Shown here: positions 20,550 through 30,027 of the stretch, in pieces
Layout: the number at the start of each line of letters is the position of its first letter
Position numbering within the stretch: position 1 is the stretch's first letter
NCBI GenBank assembly: GCA_001599295.1
Contig: BCGN01000001.1
Coordinates: forward strand, 1,736,001 to 1,800,000
Length of the DNA stretch: 64,000 bases
Direction: 5' to 3'
Source: Sporopachydermia quercuum
Lineage: Eukaryota; Ascomycota; Sporopachydermiomycetes; Sporopachydermiales; Sporopachydermiaceae
Notes under the pieces: generated by a model
Seen by the model: the letters and a program-made list of their open reading frames with translations, nothing else
Database searches by the model: none
Told to the model about the DNA's origin: nothing
Position numbers and translations under genes: made by a program

Positions 20550-23500
20550 TCACTTTTTTTTAATCACAGATTTACTTCCAGGTTCTTGCTTTTGTTTTCT
20601 AAACTCAGAGTAAGCTCTCAACACTCGTTGCAAAGAGGAATGTTTGGTGAACGACTGCAAAAACTTCTTATTGCTGAAAACACGTCCATTTGGCTCGTCA
20701 TGGTATCCCAATCGTGATTTGTCATTAGAATCAATTGCCTCATTATCGTTAAATTCAACAGATTGATTTTCCTCATCAAAATCCTTAGATGACAACTCAA
20801 TCTCGACAGAATCAGTCTTCTCGGATAATTCTTCATACTCTACCTCTTCCCCCTCTTCTGCTTCTTCCAAGTTCCTATTTCCTTCTTCTTCCTCGAAATT
20901 CTTTTCCAACTGCTCAATCTCGTTATCTTCTCCTTCCAAATCATCGAACTTGGAATCTTCATCGAAGACGGATTGTAATTCTTTGTCAGATAGATATCCT
21001 GCGCTTTCACCATAAGCAACACCTCTTCTTTCAGCCATAGCTTCTGAATAACCCTTTCGAGCGTGTTCATCTTTCATTCTTGAGAAGAGAACTCTGATAT
21101 TCCAACTATCTTGAGGCTTCTTAGGAATAGGATAATTACTTGAAGGCACTCGGACACCGTTAATGTATTGCCTGATATTGATATAATATCCAATAGTTCT
21201 ATCAGCTATTTGATTGTCAAGTTCAGCAGCTTTCTGTCGGGCTACCAATCTAGAGAAGACATACTTTGCCATTTTCTCACTTACGTCTAATTCAGATTTG
21301 ATTTTCTCTTCAGTTATTGTTTCTCCATCAAGCATCACTTCTAATGAGTCGATTTTTTTGAAAAATTCGACGAGAGATTCATCTGACTGAATTTCGTTTG
21401 AACCTGCAAGTTCTAACGCCGCCCTTTCTTCACTATCGCTTAACGTTTGAACCAAACTGATCTCTTCTTTAGTCATTGGAACGATAAATGCATTACCAAC
21501 AACTAAATTAGAAGTAGCATGAGGCTTACATTTATTCGATAAAACTAATCGGAATGATCCCTTCTCTAAGTTGTTTTGTTCTCTGACAAGATCGAGCAGG
21601 CTTCCCAATATTCCAATGGAAAATTTGTATTCTGAGTTGGCAATATGTTGTATTACTCTTCTGGGTATAAAATCTATTTCTCTTTCATTATCGTGATTTT
21701 GACTGGATCTACTATTGATCCTTTTCTTAGTGTATACTTCTCTCTTGTCCTGAAGAACTTCAGCACTTGTTGTACTATCATTGGATTCACTCTTCGCTTC
21801 AGATGATTCTTCAGTGGCCTTCCTATCTGAAACACTTTCCACATTTCCCCCATATTTTGCTTCTTTTACTGTTTCTGTTTTTGCAGTTTCTGTAGTAGTT
21901 TCTGTTTCTGCTTCGGTTGCAATTTCTATTGTTTCTGTTTCTGTTGTTGAAGCAGTTTCTGTAGCAGTGTCTGCTTCTAAAGAATTTTCTGTTTCTGCTG
22001 TCGTACTAGTTTCTGTTTCTGTTTCTGCTTCCGTTTCCCTTTCCTTGTTTTTGTTTTCCTCTTCAAGTCTACTATACAATTTGCTTGAAAGCATTCTAGG
22101 AATTAATTTGCTAACTTCGAAACCTTCGTTTACACTTTCCTTGGTATCTTTATCCATAATATCTGAGAGAGGTTCTCCAATAAGAGGAATTATATTCTTC
22201 TTCAGATACCTTCGTCTCAGTTTGGGAATAGCTAGTCGCTTAGCACTAACTTTGGCTCCAAAACCATGTATAATCTCATCTAGATCATCTAATGGGAGAT
22301 ATTGGAAGCCAAACATTTTTCTTATATTGTGATAGGCCACGAAAATTCCAGACATATGACCAATACGAGCTTGCATCGAATATTTCATTAAAGTAGATCT
22401 ACAAAGATCAAAGAGCTCTCGCTCAAATGATTCATACAAGCCAGTCCGTTTACAAATCTCATATGAAGTTGGCTCTGTATACTGTATATGTCGAATATCG
22501 TACCTAATAGCGCATACAGCTCTAGTTTTCAAATCAAAAGTACCATAGTTTGGTAAAGAAGAATCAACGCAATCAAGCTGAGACCGTAAGATGAATTTTC
22601 CTACTGAAGCATAGTGATAAGCTTCAGCTTTCTTCTTCATGCTTTCAGGAAGCATATGACTATTATCCTTATGATATAATTTGTACAAATCATCAGGCAG
22701 TGTTAAGAATTTCTCTAATGAATGTCCTAATACTGACAGGATGAGTTCTTCATCATATGATTTATCGTTATCAATAGCATGAGTCCCAGATTCAGGGTTG
22801 TAGTTAACAAACACCGAAGCAGGCATTTGATACGCCCGAGTAAGATCAACAAACTTAGCAGGGAAATTGTTAGAGAACAAATGATTAACCTTTATTGGTT
22901 TATTCTTCGATAATAAAATATGAAGCTTACCAAGTAAACCAGTCATTGAACTTGTAGATGAATAGTAAGGCTTTGATTGAGATTTGCTGAGCTCTCCAAG
23001 CACTTTATCCCGAGATGATGTTAAGTAATCCCCTAGGGCTGAGAAGTCAAAATCATCCACTGGCATAATGTACTCTAATGATGGAGAAAAATTGAAGACC
23101 CCGGTTCTTGGGTCTTTTAAGAAATGAGGTCCAGGAGATTTCAGAACTTTCCGCAAGCCATGTTGCAGCTGGGGAATTTTTACTAGTCTTGGATCACCTA
23201 AAGATCGATCAGAAACAGATCTAAGATGCAAAGAACGAAAATGAGATTCTGTCTCTGCAGATTCATCGACTTCTTCATTCTTTTCAAAAGGTGTTCCAAA
23301 AGAACCAGATTCTTCTTCATTTGTTGTGCTATTAAGAAAGTCTATATTATCCTCTGAGTTTACATTATTTAAAAGATTCTCTGATTCTTCTGATGATGGG
23401 ATTATCTTCGTCTGATTACTACCTGGCTGCTGCAGATCATTGGTAGTTATCGTCCTGAACAGTGAAGGACCATTTGACTTGACCTTTTTAGTAGAGGCCA

Positions 23501-23570
23501 AAAAAATATTGCATCTCCTTGTTATCAGACTGTATTGCTTGACACTGGATCTAGATGATAGTAATCTCAT
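20550..23570 (-). CDS. PET127: Mitochondrial RNA-processing protein Pet127
   Basis: Inner-membrane-associated mitochondrial protein that in yeast is needed for 5' trimming and turnover of mitochondrial mRNAs. The ATG at 23568-23570 is chosen because it opens a basic, acid-free presequence (MRLLSSRSSVKQYSLITRRC); the frame stays open upstream without an ATG. The product is 1006 aa, longer than the roughly 800 aa of baker's yeast. The conserved core is clear: EPTSYEICKRTGLYESFERE, MKYSMQARIGHMSGIFVAYH, KMFGFQYLPLDDLDEIIHG. Between the N- and C-terminal halves of the core is an acidic Thr-Glu-rich insertion (about 21858-22050). The C-terminal third is also strongly acidic. It points toward the HapX-type gene's promoter. 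Confidence 0.92.
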   Translation of the reverse strand: MRLLSSRSSVKQYSLITRRCNIFLASTKKVKSNGPSLFRTITTNDLQQPGSNQTKIIPSSEESENLLNNVNSEDNIDFLNSTTNEEESGSFGTPFEKNEEVDESAETESHFRSLHLRSVSDRSLGDPRLVKIPQLQHGLRKVLKSPGPHFLKDPRTGVFNFSPSLEYIMPVDDFDFSALGDYLTSSRDKVLGELSKSQSKPYYSSTSSMTGLLGKLHILLSKNKPIKVNHLFSNNFPAKFVDLTRAYQMPASVFVNYNPESGTHAIDNDKSYDEELILSVLGHSLEKFLTLPDDLYKLYHKDNSHMLPESMKKKAEAYHYASVGKFILRSQLDCVDSSLPNYGTFDLKTRAVCAIRYDIRHIQYTEPTSYEICKRTGLYESFERELFDLCRSTLMKYSMQARIGHMSGIFVAYHNIRKMFGFQYLPLDDLDEIIHGFGAKVSAKRLAIPKLRRRYLKKNIIPLIGEPLSDIMDKDTKESVNEGFEVSKLIPRMLSSKLYSRLEEENKNKERETEAETETETSTTAETENSLEADTATETASTTETETIEIATEAETETTTETAKTETVKEAKYGGNVESVSDRKATEESSEAKSESNDSTTSAEVLQDKREVYTKKRINSRSSQNHDNEREIDFIPRRVIQHIANSEYKFSIGILGSLLDLVREQNNLEKGSFRLVLSNKCKPHATSNLVVGNAFIVPMTKEEISLVQTLSDSEERAALELAGSNEIQSDESLVEFFKKIDSLEVMLDGETITEEKIKSELDVSEKMAKYVFSRLVARQKAAELDNQIADRTIGYYINIRQYINGVRVPSSNYPIPKKPQDSWNIRVLFSRMKDEHARKGYSEAMAERRGVAYGESAGYLSDKELQSVFDEDSKFDDLEGEDNEIEQLEKNFEEEEGNRNLEEAEEGEEVEYEELSEKTDSVEIELSSKDFDEENQSVEFNDNEAIDSNDKSRLGYHDEPNGRVFSNKKFLQSFTKHSSLQRVLRAYSEFRKQKQEPGSKSVIKKK
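21858..22050 (-). repeat. Thr-Glu-rich low-complexity insertion inside PET127
   Basis: Degenerate repeats of GAA/ACA-type codons encode runs such as TEAETETETS. The DNA is a strand-asymmetric TTTCTG-rich tract on the plus strand. It lies within the coding frame and explains much of the extra length of this Pet127. Confidence 0.85.
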
Positions 23571-24641
23571 GACTGAGTACTGCCCTTCTTCAGAAACGAT
23601 ACAAATGTCAGTTAGTCTGCTTCCAGAGCTAACACACAAAGTGTGAAACTGAAAGAACTGCAGATTCTATCGAAACCAAAAGACGAAAGAAAGAAAAAGG
23701 AGCAGATTATCAAATTACCAAATCACCTTTCTTCTTCACTGCTGTTTCTAAAAGTATGTATCTTCTCAGTCCAAGTATTATTTTCTTAATCGTTAATTAC
23801 TACTATAATAACGAGTTATGAGTTACTTTGACAATTCTTTTCTCTGTAAATACTGCTCTTGCTCACTGAAAGTAAAATTTCCTTCCATTATCAGTCTGCA
23901 TATCACGTGATTAAAATGTGTCCTTTAATAAAATGTCCGTAAACCTAACATATGTCCGGGGAAACAGATGTATGGGTGTATTCTTAAAGTTAAGGGCATC
24001 TTATTACGAACACAAAGTTTAGTCCCAGCTTCGCTCAATATTTAAAGTTGCATATTACAAAGTTTGAAGATTCAAAGTTACTGATCTTTTTGATAGTAAA
24101 TGCGTTGGAGGAGACCTGAAGATAGTAAAAGCGTACCAAACACAAATTAGTGTGAAATTCAGGGGCTCTTTAATCCCATTTTGTATTTTGTTCATTCAGC
24201 AGGTTATACTCTTCTCTTCTCTTCCTTATAGATATCATACCTCCTTTATTCTCACTGGTTAATTGTGGGTGGAAATGAATTGCTAGAGAATTTTTTTTGT
24301 TCGCAATCAAGATTCTGTGATCACAGCTTTCTATTGTTTTGTTTTGTTATTGACCACATTCTGAGAACCGTTTGTCTCTTCTGATCCTGTTACACCAACA
24401 CGCACTCAAGCTTCAGGTAGAAATCTATTGTACGAGTGTCTTAACGCTGAGGGAAGTTGGATTTTTATGGGAATACGTTGCACCTAGGGAGAGGAAAAGA
24501 CGGAGCAAAAATAATACGAAGAAGAGTTTTTCCTGTTCGAATAGCATAAATTATATATTGATCAGCGACAGAAATGGCATCTTGTAAGTGGAAGGAAGAC
24601 GAAATAGAGACTGAATCGTTTTACGAGCTACTATCTAGAAG
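23571..24641. other. Divergent promoter spacer between PET127 and the HapX-type gene
   Basis: About 1.07 kb. No protein gene apart from the short uORF at its right end. It contains the E-box palindrome ATCACGTGAT at 23902-23911. Confidence 0.6.
23902..23911. promoter_or_regulatory. ATCACGTGAT E-box palindrome (Cbf1/Pho4-like)
   Basis: Perfect 10-bp palindrome with a CACGTG core. In yeasts such boxes bind Cbf1 or Pho4-type bHLH factors. It is about 330 bp from the PET127 start and about 730 bp from the HapX-type start, so either gene could use it. Confidence 0.5.
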
Positions 24642-24645
24642 ATGA
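24574..24645 (+). promoter_or_regulatory. uORF overlapping the HapX-type start codon by ATGA
   Basis: An ATG at 24574 opens a 23-codon frame (MASCKWKEDEIETESFYELL...) that ends with TGA at 24643-24645. The main ATG is at 24642, so the stop and start share the four bases ATGA. The frame also contains a GTAAGT that could act as a splice donor. Translation of the uORF would probably lower main-frame initiation or place it under reinitiation. That this happens is inference. Confidence 0.5.
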
Positions 24646-26522
24646 ATATGAATACTAACCCAGAATACCTTTTAGCACCAGCAATACAACGTAAGCCAAA
24701 TGGGACAAGTTCCCCACAAGCACAGCTTCAACCTAATATCAAGCCAACATCGCAACACACTCATATTCTGTCCAAAGCACCCATTGCTCCATCACCAGCT
24801 GGGTCTGGGTCTGTTTTGAATAAACGATCTCCAAGGACAATAGCTGGATCACCAGCATCCTCAGGCTCTCCAGATTATAGTGGGGGTCCAGTGAAAATTG
24901 TAACATCAAAGACATGGGTTTTGCCTCCAAGACCCAAGCCAGGTCGCAAACCGGCTTCAGATACGCCAGCGACTAAACGTAAAGCTCAGAACCGGGCAGC
25001 ACAACGAGCTTTCAGAGAAAGAAGAGCGAATAGAGTTGTGGAGCTCGAAGAAAAGTTAGCAGACGTGGAAAAGGATAGAGATGATCGGGAGAATATGTTA
25101 CAACGTTCATTATCACAAGCGACTAGTGAGAACTCGCTGCTAAGAGAATCTTTGATGGAAATGAGGCGCGAGATTGAACTGCTGAAGAAACAATCTCAGC
25201 TTGGAAATACTGCTAACTCTGCAATGAATTCTCAACCACTTGCTCCTGCTGCCAGAGATGTTAGAAACACATCACAAGCCGCTATGTTAAATACATCTAC
25301 TACTGTTTCAACGCCAAACTCAGTGATATCAACACCAGCAAGCACAGTGTCTCAGAATGAAGGCTTTGTTTTTCAGCAAGCATCACCTGCACCTTCATCA
25401 GCTGCTTCTCCTCATGATCTATTGGAGAAACCGAAAGACGCTTCTACTGAGAGCTGTGGCATTTGCGAGAAGGATGAATGTTTATGTGAGGAAATAGGTT
25501 TAAAAAATACACCTCAATCTATTGGTAGTATGAGCGATAACGTATCTGATTTCTCACCAATGGATGCGGTACCCTTAAGCAGAAAACGCAAGTCATCATT
25601 GGAAATTGATTTCACTGCCAAATTTTCCAGGCCAAATGCATCAGGACCGAAGAAGTTACCTCCTGCTCTCCAACCAAAGCCCCAATCTAAACCTTTATCC
25701 AAGGCAGGATCCACGATGTCATCGTTTTTGACCTTCTCTCGTCATGGATCTCTATCTATGCTAGCAGAGGAAGCCATTGCTGATATACCAAGAGCCAATA
25801 ATACTCTTGAAGTTCCGGTAGAGTCCTGCGGCTTCTGCTCAGATGACTCACCATGTGTATGCCGTGAGGCTGCTAAATCTAACATGCCTACTCCTACTTC
25901 TACTACTTCGGCCAACAACTCTGCCTCTAGTAACAATAATATGATGAATGAGCGAAAAAGTATAGGATCTACTTCATCATCTTCTTCTCTTCCACCAATC
26001 CTAGGTCCTTTCGGTGTGCAACCAAGTCGACACCAATCTTTTGAAAGAACTACCAAACTGCCAGTGTTCCATCCAGGTCCTACAAAAGAAGTTCCCAAGT
26101 CAAATTCAGTTTCCAGTGCAAGTTCTGGTTGTACTGGTAATCCAGGAACTTGTGCCCAATGTCAAAAGGATCCTATGTCAACACTTTTCTGTGCTACTTT
26201 GGCATCAAGGATTGAGAATGAAGAAGAAGCAGCAAAGACTCCAGGGAGCGCCAAAGGAAGCCCTGATGATAGCGACTCAATAAGGCGTGATAGTGATCCA
26301 TTGGCTACATCCACAACACCAATTACAGATGCTGTTCCAACTTCAGGATCTGGAGTGTTTATTCCTTGTGCAGACGCGTATAAGACTCTATCGCGACATG
26401 CCAAGTTTTCAGCTATGGATTTAGGAACAATAGTGCAAAAATTGAATACGAGGGGTATGGAAGTTGAAGTGCAAAGTGTGGCAAATGTATTAAGGGATTT
26501 GGATAAAAGGCTGTACAATTAG
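24642..26522 (+). CDS. HAP43: HapX/Hap43-type iron-responsive bZIP regulator
   Basis: Partner of the CCAAT-binding Hap2/3/5 complex that represses iron-consuming genes in low iron. 626 aa. Domains in order: a Ser/Pro-rich N-terminus; a Hap4-like motif at about 84-104 (TSKTWVLPPRPKPGRKP); a bZIP with basic region KRKAQNRAAQRAFRERR from residue 112 and a leucine zipper and coiled coil to about 185; cysteine block 1 at about 270 (CGICEKDECLC); block 2 at about 394 (CGFCSDDSPCVC); block 3 at about 500 (GTCAQCQKDPMSTLFC); and a conserved C-terminus from 573 (FIPCADAYKTLSRH ... QSVANVLRDLDKRLY). This full set is the filamentous-fungal HapX layout. HAP43 is the symbol used in Candida. It is divergent from PET127. 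An overlapping uORF precedes it. Confidence 0.92.
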   Translation: MNMNTNPEYLLAPAIQRKPNGTSSPQAQLQPNIKPTSQHTHILSKAPIAPSPAGSGSVLNKRSPRTIAGSPASSGSPDYSGGPVKIVTSKTWVLPPRPKPGRKPASDTPATKRKAQNRAAQRAFRERRANRVVELEEKLADVEKDRDDRENMLQRSLSQATSENSLLRESLMEMRREIELLKKQSQLGNTANSAMNSQPLAPAARDVRNTSQAAMLNTSTTVSTPNSVISTPASTVSQNEGFVFQQASPAPSSAASPHDLLEKPKDASTESCGICEKDECLCEEIGLKNTPQSIGSMSDNVSDFSPMDAVPLSRKRKSSLEIDFTAKFSRPNASGPKKLPPALQPKPQSKPLSKAGSTMSSFLTFSRHGSLSMLAEEAIADIPRANNTLEVPVESCGFCSDDSPCVCREAAKSNMPTPTSTTSANNSASSNNNMMNERKSIGSTSSSSSLPPILGPFGVQPSRHQSFERTTKLPVFHPGPTKEVPKSNSVSSASSGCTGNPGTCAQCQKDPMSTLFCATLASRIENEEEAAKTPGSAKGSPDDSDSIRRDSDPLATSTTPITDAVPTSGSGVFIPCADAYKTLSRHAKFSAMDLGTIVQKLNTRGMEVEVQSVANVLRDLDKRLYN

Positions 26523-27531
26523 TTCAAACAAAGGTTATGGGTATATTTATTATTAATGTTTAGTTTTCTTTCATTTTATTTTCAGGGGTTTCTCTTACAT
26601 AGATAAGAATTCATATGGTGTTGCATGGTTAATTTCACGATGTTGTATTAGTAGGTTATTTATTGGTATATATTGTTCAGGTGCACAACGAGGATATCAA
26701 ACTGCGCTAGATCGGTAGGTAGATGGAATTCTTTTCTTCAAATAAGCAAGCCAGTTTTAGCCCATGTCGTTAGAATAGCTAATGACCGATGCATCCAAAA
26801 TCCAAGACTACGAATGCCTATACACTACTCTCAGCAGTTCTGTAAATAATCAAACAAAACTTATCAGTCATCTCACTATCACCCATATGGTTTGTAGATA
26901 TTAGTTGAAGTGTATCATTCCAGTACTACTTCACGAACCTACTTTACCGCTAAGAATAGAACCTTCAAAGCTTCAAATAAAGTAAGCCCATGTATAATCA
27001 TTATTCTACAGTTAAACCAACTGTTCAACTATCATTTCATCAAACCAGTAAACCAATATATTACTTCTTCCTTTTCTTCAATCAATCAGTAGATGTCTTA
27101 TCGACGCAGATTCTTCTCCTGTAATGAGACAAAGAATCACATTACTTGATTTACAACCTCTTTTGAAACAGTATAGGATAACTCTTGCTTAATCCTCCCC
27201 CCTTTTCAGACGCTTAGATTGTTTCATTTCCGTGCCCCTATTATTGGACAGCAAACTTTTAATCATTTCATATTAATTTTTTTTTGGCAAATCACATTCA
27301 CAGTTCCGTCCCGAATATTGATTTTCTTCCGATGGTTTGCAGCTCAATTCAGAACAATAATTCCACTACAATTTCTAACGCACTATTGAGATATCCAGTG
27401 GGAAAATAGACTCTGTTACGCACAGTATTTTCTACAATCTTACAGTGATCTCATCCTCTTCATACCACTTGTGATACTATCTAACGTCATTGTAGTGTCA
27501 ACCCCTAGATTCAACATAACCTCTATCGACA
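26523..27531. other. Spacer between the HapX-type gene and ADE2
   Basis: About 1 kb, AT-rich. Nothing beyond short chance frames is seen. It holds the 3' end of the upstream gene and the ADE2 promoter. Confidence 0.6.
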
Positions 27532-29229
27532 ATGGATGGAAGAACAGTTGGTATTCTTGGTGGAGGCCAATTAGGCCGAATGCTTGTTGAAGCTGCGCAT
27601 AGGCTAAACGTGAAGACCGTTATTCTTGACGGTGAAAATGCTCCAGCCAAGCAAATTAACGCTCAGTCAGAACATGTCAATGGTTCGTTCTCTGATCCTG
27701 CCGCTATTTCTGAATTGGCTAGCCGTTGCGATGTTCTTACAGTGGAAATCGAGCACGTCAATGCTGATCATTTAGCTCAACTAGAGAAAACAACTAAGAT
27801 TGAAATCCATCCTTCTCCGGAAACAATCAAAACCATCCAAGATAAATACCTACAGAAGGAACATTTCCATTCTCATGGAATTGCTACAGCTGAATCCCTT
27901 GCTGTTAACGGCACTGAAGAGGCAATCAAAACCATTGGTGCAACATATGGGTACCCTTTCATGTTGAAATCTCGCACTATGGCTTATGATGGTAGAGGGA
28001 ATTTTGTTGTTGAATCTGAAGCTTCAGCAAGTGAAGCAATCAAGTTTTTAGCCGATAGACCATTATATGCTGAGAAATGGGCACCTTTCACTAAAGAATT
28101 AGCCGTGATGGTTGTAAGATCCCGGGATGGTGTTGTTAATTCTTATCCAACTGTTGAGACCATTCAAACCAATAATATATGCCATTTGGTGTATGCTCCA
28201 GCTCGTGATGTCCCTGATAGTATTCTATATAAAGCACGTGTGCTTGCGGAGAATGCCGTCAAGACATTTTCTGGTGCAGGAATTTTTGGAGTGGAAATGT
28301 TCCTATTAGCTAATGGAGAACTTCTTATCAACGAAATTGCTCCCCGTCCTCATAATTCTGGCCATTATACAATCGATGCCTGTGTCTCATCGCAATTCGA
28401 TTCTCATATTCGTGCTGTCCTTGGTTTGCCTCTACCCAAAGGATTTACCGATTTTCCAACTCCTGAGACTAATGCTATCATGCTTAATGTTATAGGTACT
28501 CAAGAACCTAACGGTGAGCTGCAAGTGTGTAAGCGGGCTTTAGAAACACCCCAAGCCTCTGTCTATCTATATGGAAAGACCACCCGTCCTAATAGAAAAA
28601 TGGGTCATATAAATATAATGGCTCCAAGTATGTTTGAAGCAGAAAAGAAGCTCAAGTATATTGTTGGTGAAGATGTTGATGATGATAGTAGTACTGATGG
28701 TTCTTCTAATACTGAACAACCGTTAGTATCAATTATTATGGGTTCAGATTCAGATTTACCAGTAATGGCAGCCGGAGCACGTATTCTGAAGCAATTTAAC
28801 GTTCCATTTGAACTGACAATTGTTTCTGCTCATCGAACACCATTTAGAATGGCCTCGTTTGCTACCCAAGCGGCTGCCAGAGGAATCAAAGCTATTATTG
28901 CTGGCGCAGGTGGTGCAGCACATTTACCTGGTATGGTTGCCGCTATGACTACATTACCAGTCATTGGTGTTCCTGTCAAAGGCTCCACACTTGATGGCAT
29001 CGATTCTTTATATTCTATTGTTCAAATGCCCAGAGGTGTTCCTGTGGCCACTGTAGCTGTTAACAACAGTACCAATGCTGCATTGCTCGCTGTACGTATA
29101 ATTGGGGCCTTTGATGCCAAGTATTATTCTGCTATGGCTCAATATTTGCAATCTATGGAAGAGGAAGTCTTGGTGAAAGCTGAGAAGCTGGAAACGATCG
29201 GATTTGAGGGGTATTTGGATAAGAAGTAA
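27532..29229 (+). CDS. ADE2: Phosphoribosylaminoimidazole carboxylase
   Basis: Bifunctional purine enzyme that converts AIR to CAIR, step six of de novo IMP synthesis. Its loss gives the classic red yeast colony. 565 aa, close to the 571 aa of baker's yeast. The N-terminal PurK-like ATP-grasp half starts [20 protein letters not shown] and contains [13 protein letters not shown] and [14 protein letters not shown]. The C-terminal PurE-like half starts near residue 400 with [14 protein letters not shown], then SAHRTPFRM and [25 protein letters not shown]. Both halves look complete and fused in the usual order. No intron. Confidence 0.98.
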   Translation: MDGRTVGILGGGQLGRMLVEAAHRLNVKTVILDGENAPAKQINAQSEHVNGSFSDPAAISELASRCDVLTVEIEHVNADHLAQLEKTTKIEIHPSPETIKTIQDKYLQKEHFHSHGIATAESLAVNGTEEAIKTIGATYGYPFMLKSRTMAYDGRGNFVVESEASASEAIKFLADRPLYAEKWAPFTKELAVMVVRSRDGVVNSYPTVETIQTNNICHLVYAPARDVPDSILYKARVLAENAVKTFSGAGIFGVEMFLLANGELLINEIAPRPHNSGHYTIDACVSSQFDSHIRAVLGLPLPKGFTDFPTPETNAIMLNVIGTQEPNGELQVCKRALETPQASVYLYGKTTRPNRKMGHINIMAPSMFEAEKKLKYIVGEDVDDDSSTDGSSNTEQPLVSIIMGSDSDLPVMAAGARILKQFNVPFELTIVSAHRTPFRMASFATQAAARGIKAIIAGAGGAAHLPGMVAAMTTLPVIGVPVKGSTLDGIDSLYSIVQMPRGVPVATVAVNNSTNAALLAVRIIGAFDAKYYSAMAQYLQSMEEEVLVKAEKLETIGFEGYLDKK

Positions 29230-30027
29230 ATATGACTGATTTTAGAAGCACATAAATGTTTTACTAGTTTAGTAAGAACAAGTTCATAGAGACTTTAGGA
29301 GATGCAGCAAATACATAAATTATTTGTATAATTGGTTAGTTATTCTCTAAAGGTTGAATGAACACTACTATTAGTATAAATATGAATCATTATTAGTGTT
29401 ATGAGTATCATCAAACTAATTAGTTAATTAATTAGTTTGGTACATATTATATTAATTATACACAGTAATATCATTATAACAGTTCACATATACATCTCTG
29501 AATTATCATGAATTTTCGAATTATTGACATCCACAATCAACTGCATTCAATAAAGAACGATTCATGTAATTATTGTTGGTTCCTTGATATCTTAATTCAT
29601 TTAACGCTATCACTCATCTTATTACTTCTTTGGTTGAAACAGCTAGGTGTTCATTTAACGCCTTATCTTCTTCCTATCGATTTGATAGTCCTTTTTATTT
29701 TATTTATTGGAAATATGAGTTTCATCTCGCTCCGGCTATTATGCAGTTTCAGGAAACAAATCTCTGTTTGGTTCTTTCTTTTGCCATGATCATTAATAAA
29801 AGTGACTCAAAACTATAAAGATCACAATAGATAGGATCATCATAACAATAAATCGTTCGTTCTTGTTGATGGCTTCATCATGATCAATGATCGTTGGTAA
29901 AAAATATTTGATCTCACCCAGCATACATAGTAAAATGAAAGGAAAATTCTAGCAGTCTACTCCTCATAGTTCAATTGTAGGTAACAATAATGTTGCTACT
30001 CATAAATCTCGCATATCATTTGATTGG
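29230..30027. other. Convergent spacer between ADE2 and the Zn2Cys6 gene
   Basis: About 800 bp with no gene. A frame of about 90 codons at 29508-29789 is AT-rich, hydrophobic and unlike any protein I know. An 11-bp stem hairpin lies at 29412-29439. Confidence 0.6.
29412..29439. terminator. 11-bp stem hairpin downstream of ADE2
   Basis: CAAACTAATTA (29412-29422) and its exact reverse complement TAATTAGTTTG (29429-29439) are separated by 6 bases. It lies about 180 bp past the ADE2 stop. Yeast 3' ends do not rely on hairpins, so a role in 3'-end formation is only possible. Confidence 0.35.

Noticed and set aside
21781-22332. 183-codon plus-strand frame rich in Ser and Val
   Set aside because: It is the mirror of the Thr-Glu repeat of PET127 on the other strand.
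23571-23639. Longer PET127 N-terminus
   Set aside because: The upstream extension has no ATG, and the ATG at 23568-23570 opens a typical mitochondrial presequence.
29508-29818. Hydrophobic frames of 62-93 codons after ADE2
   Set aside because: Leu/Ile/Phe bias is expected from AT-rich DNA, and they lie in the convergent 3' spacer.
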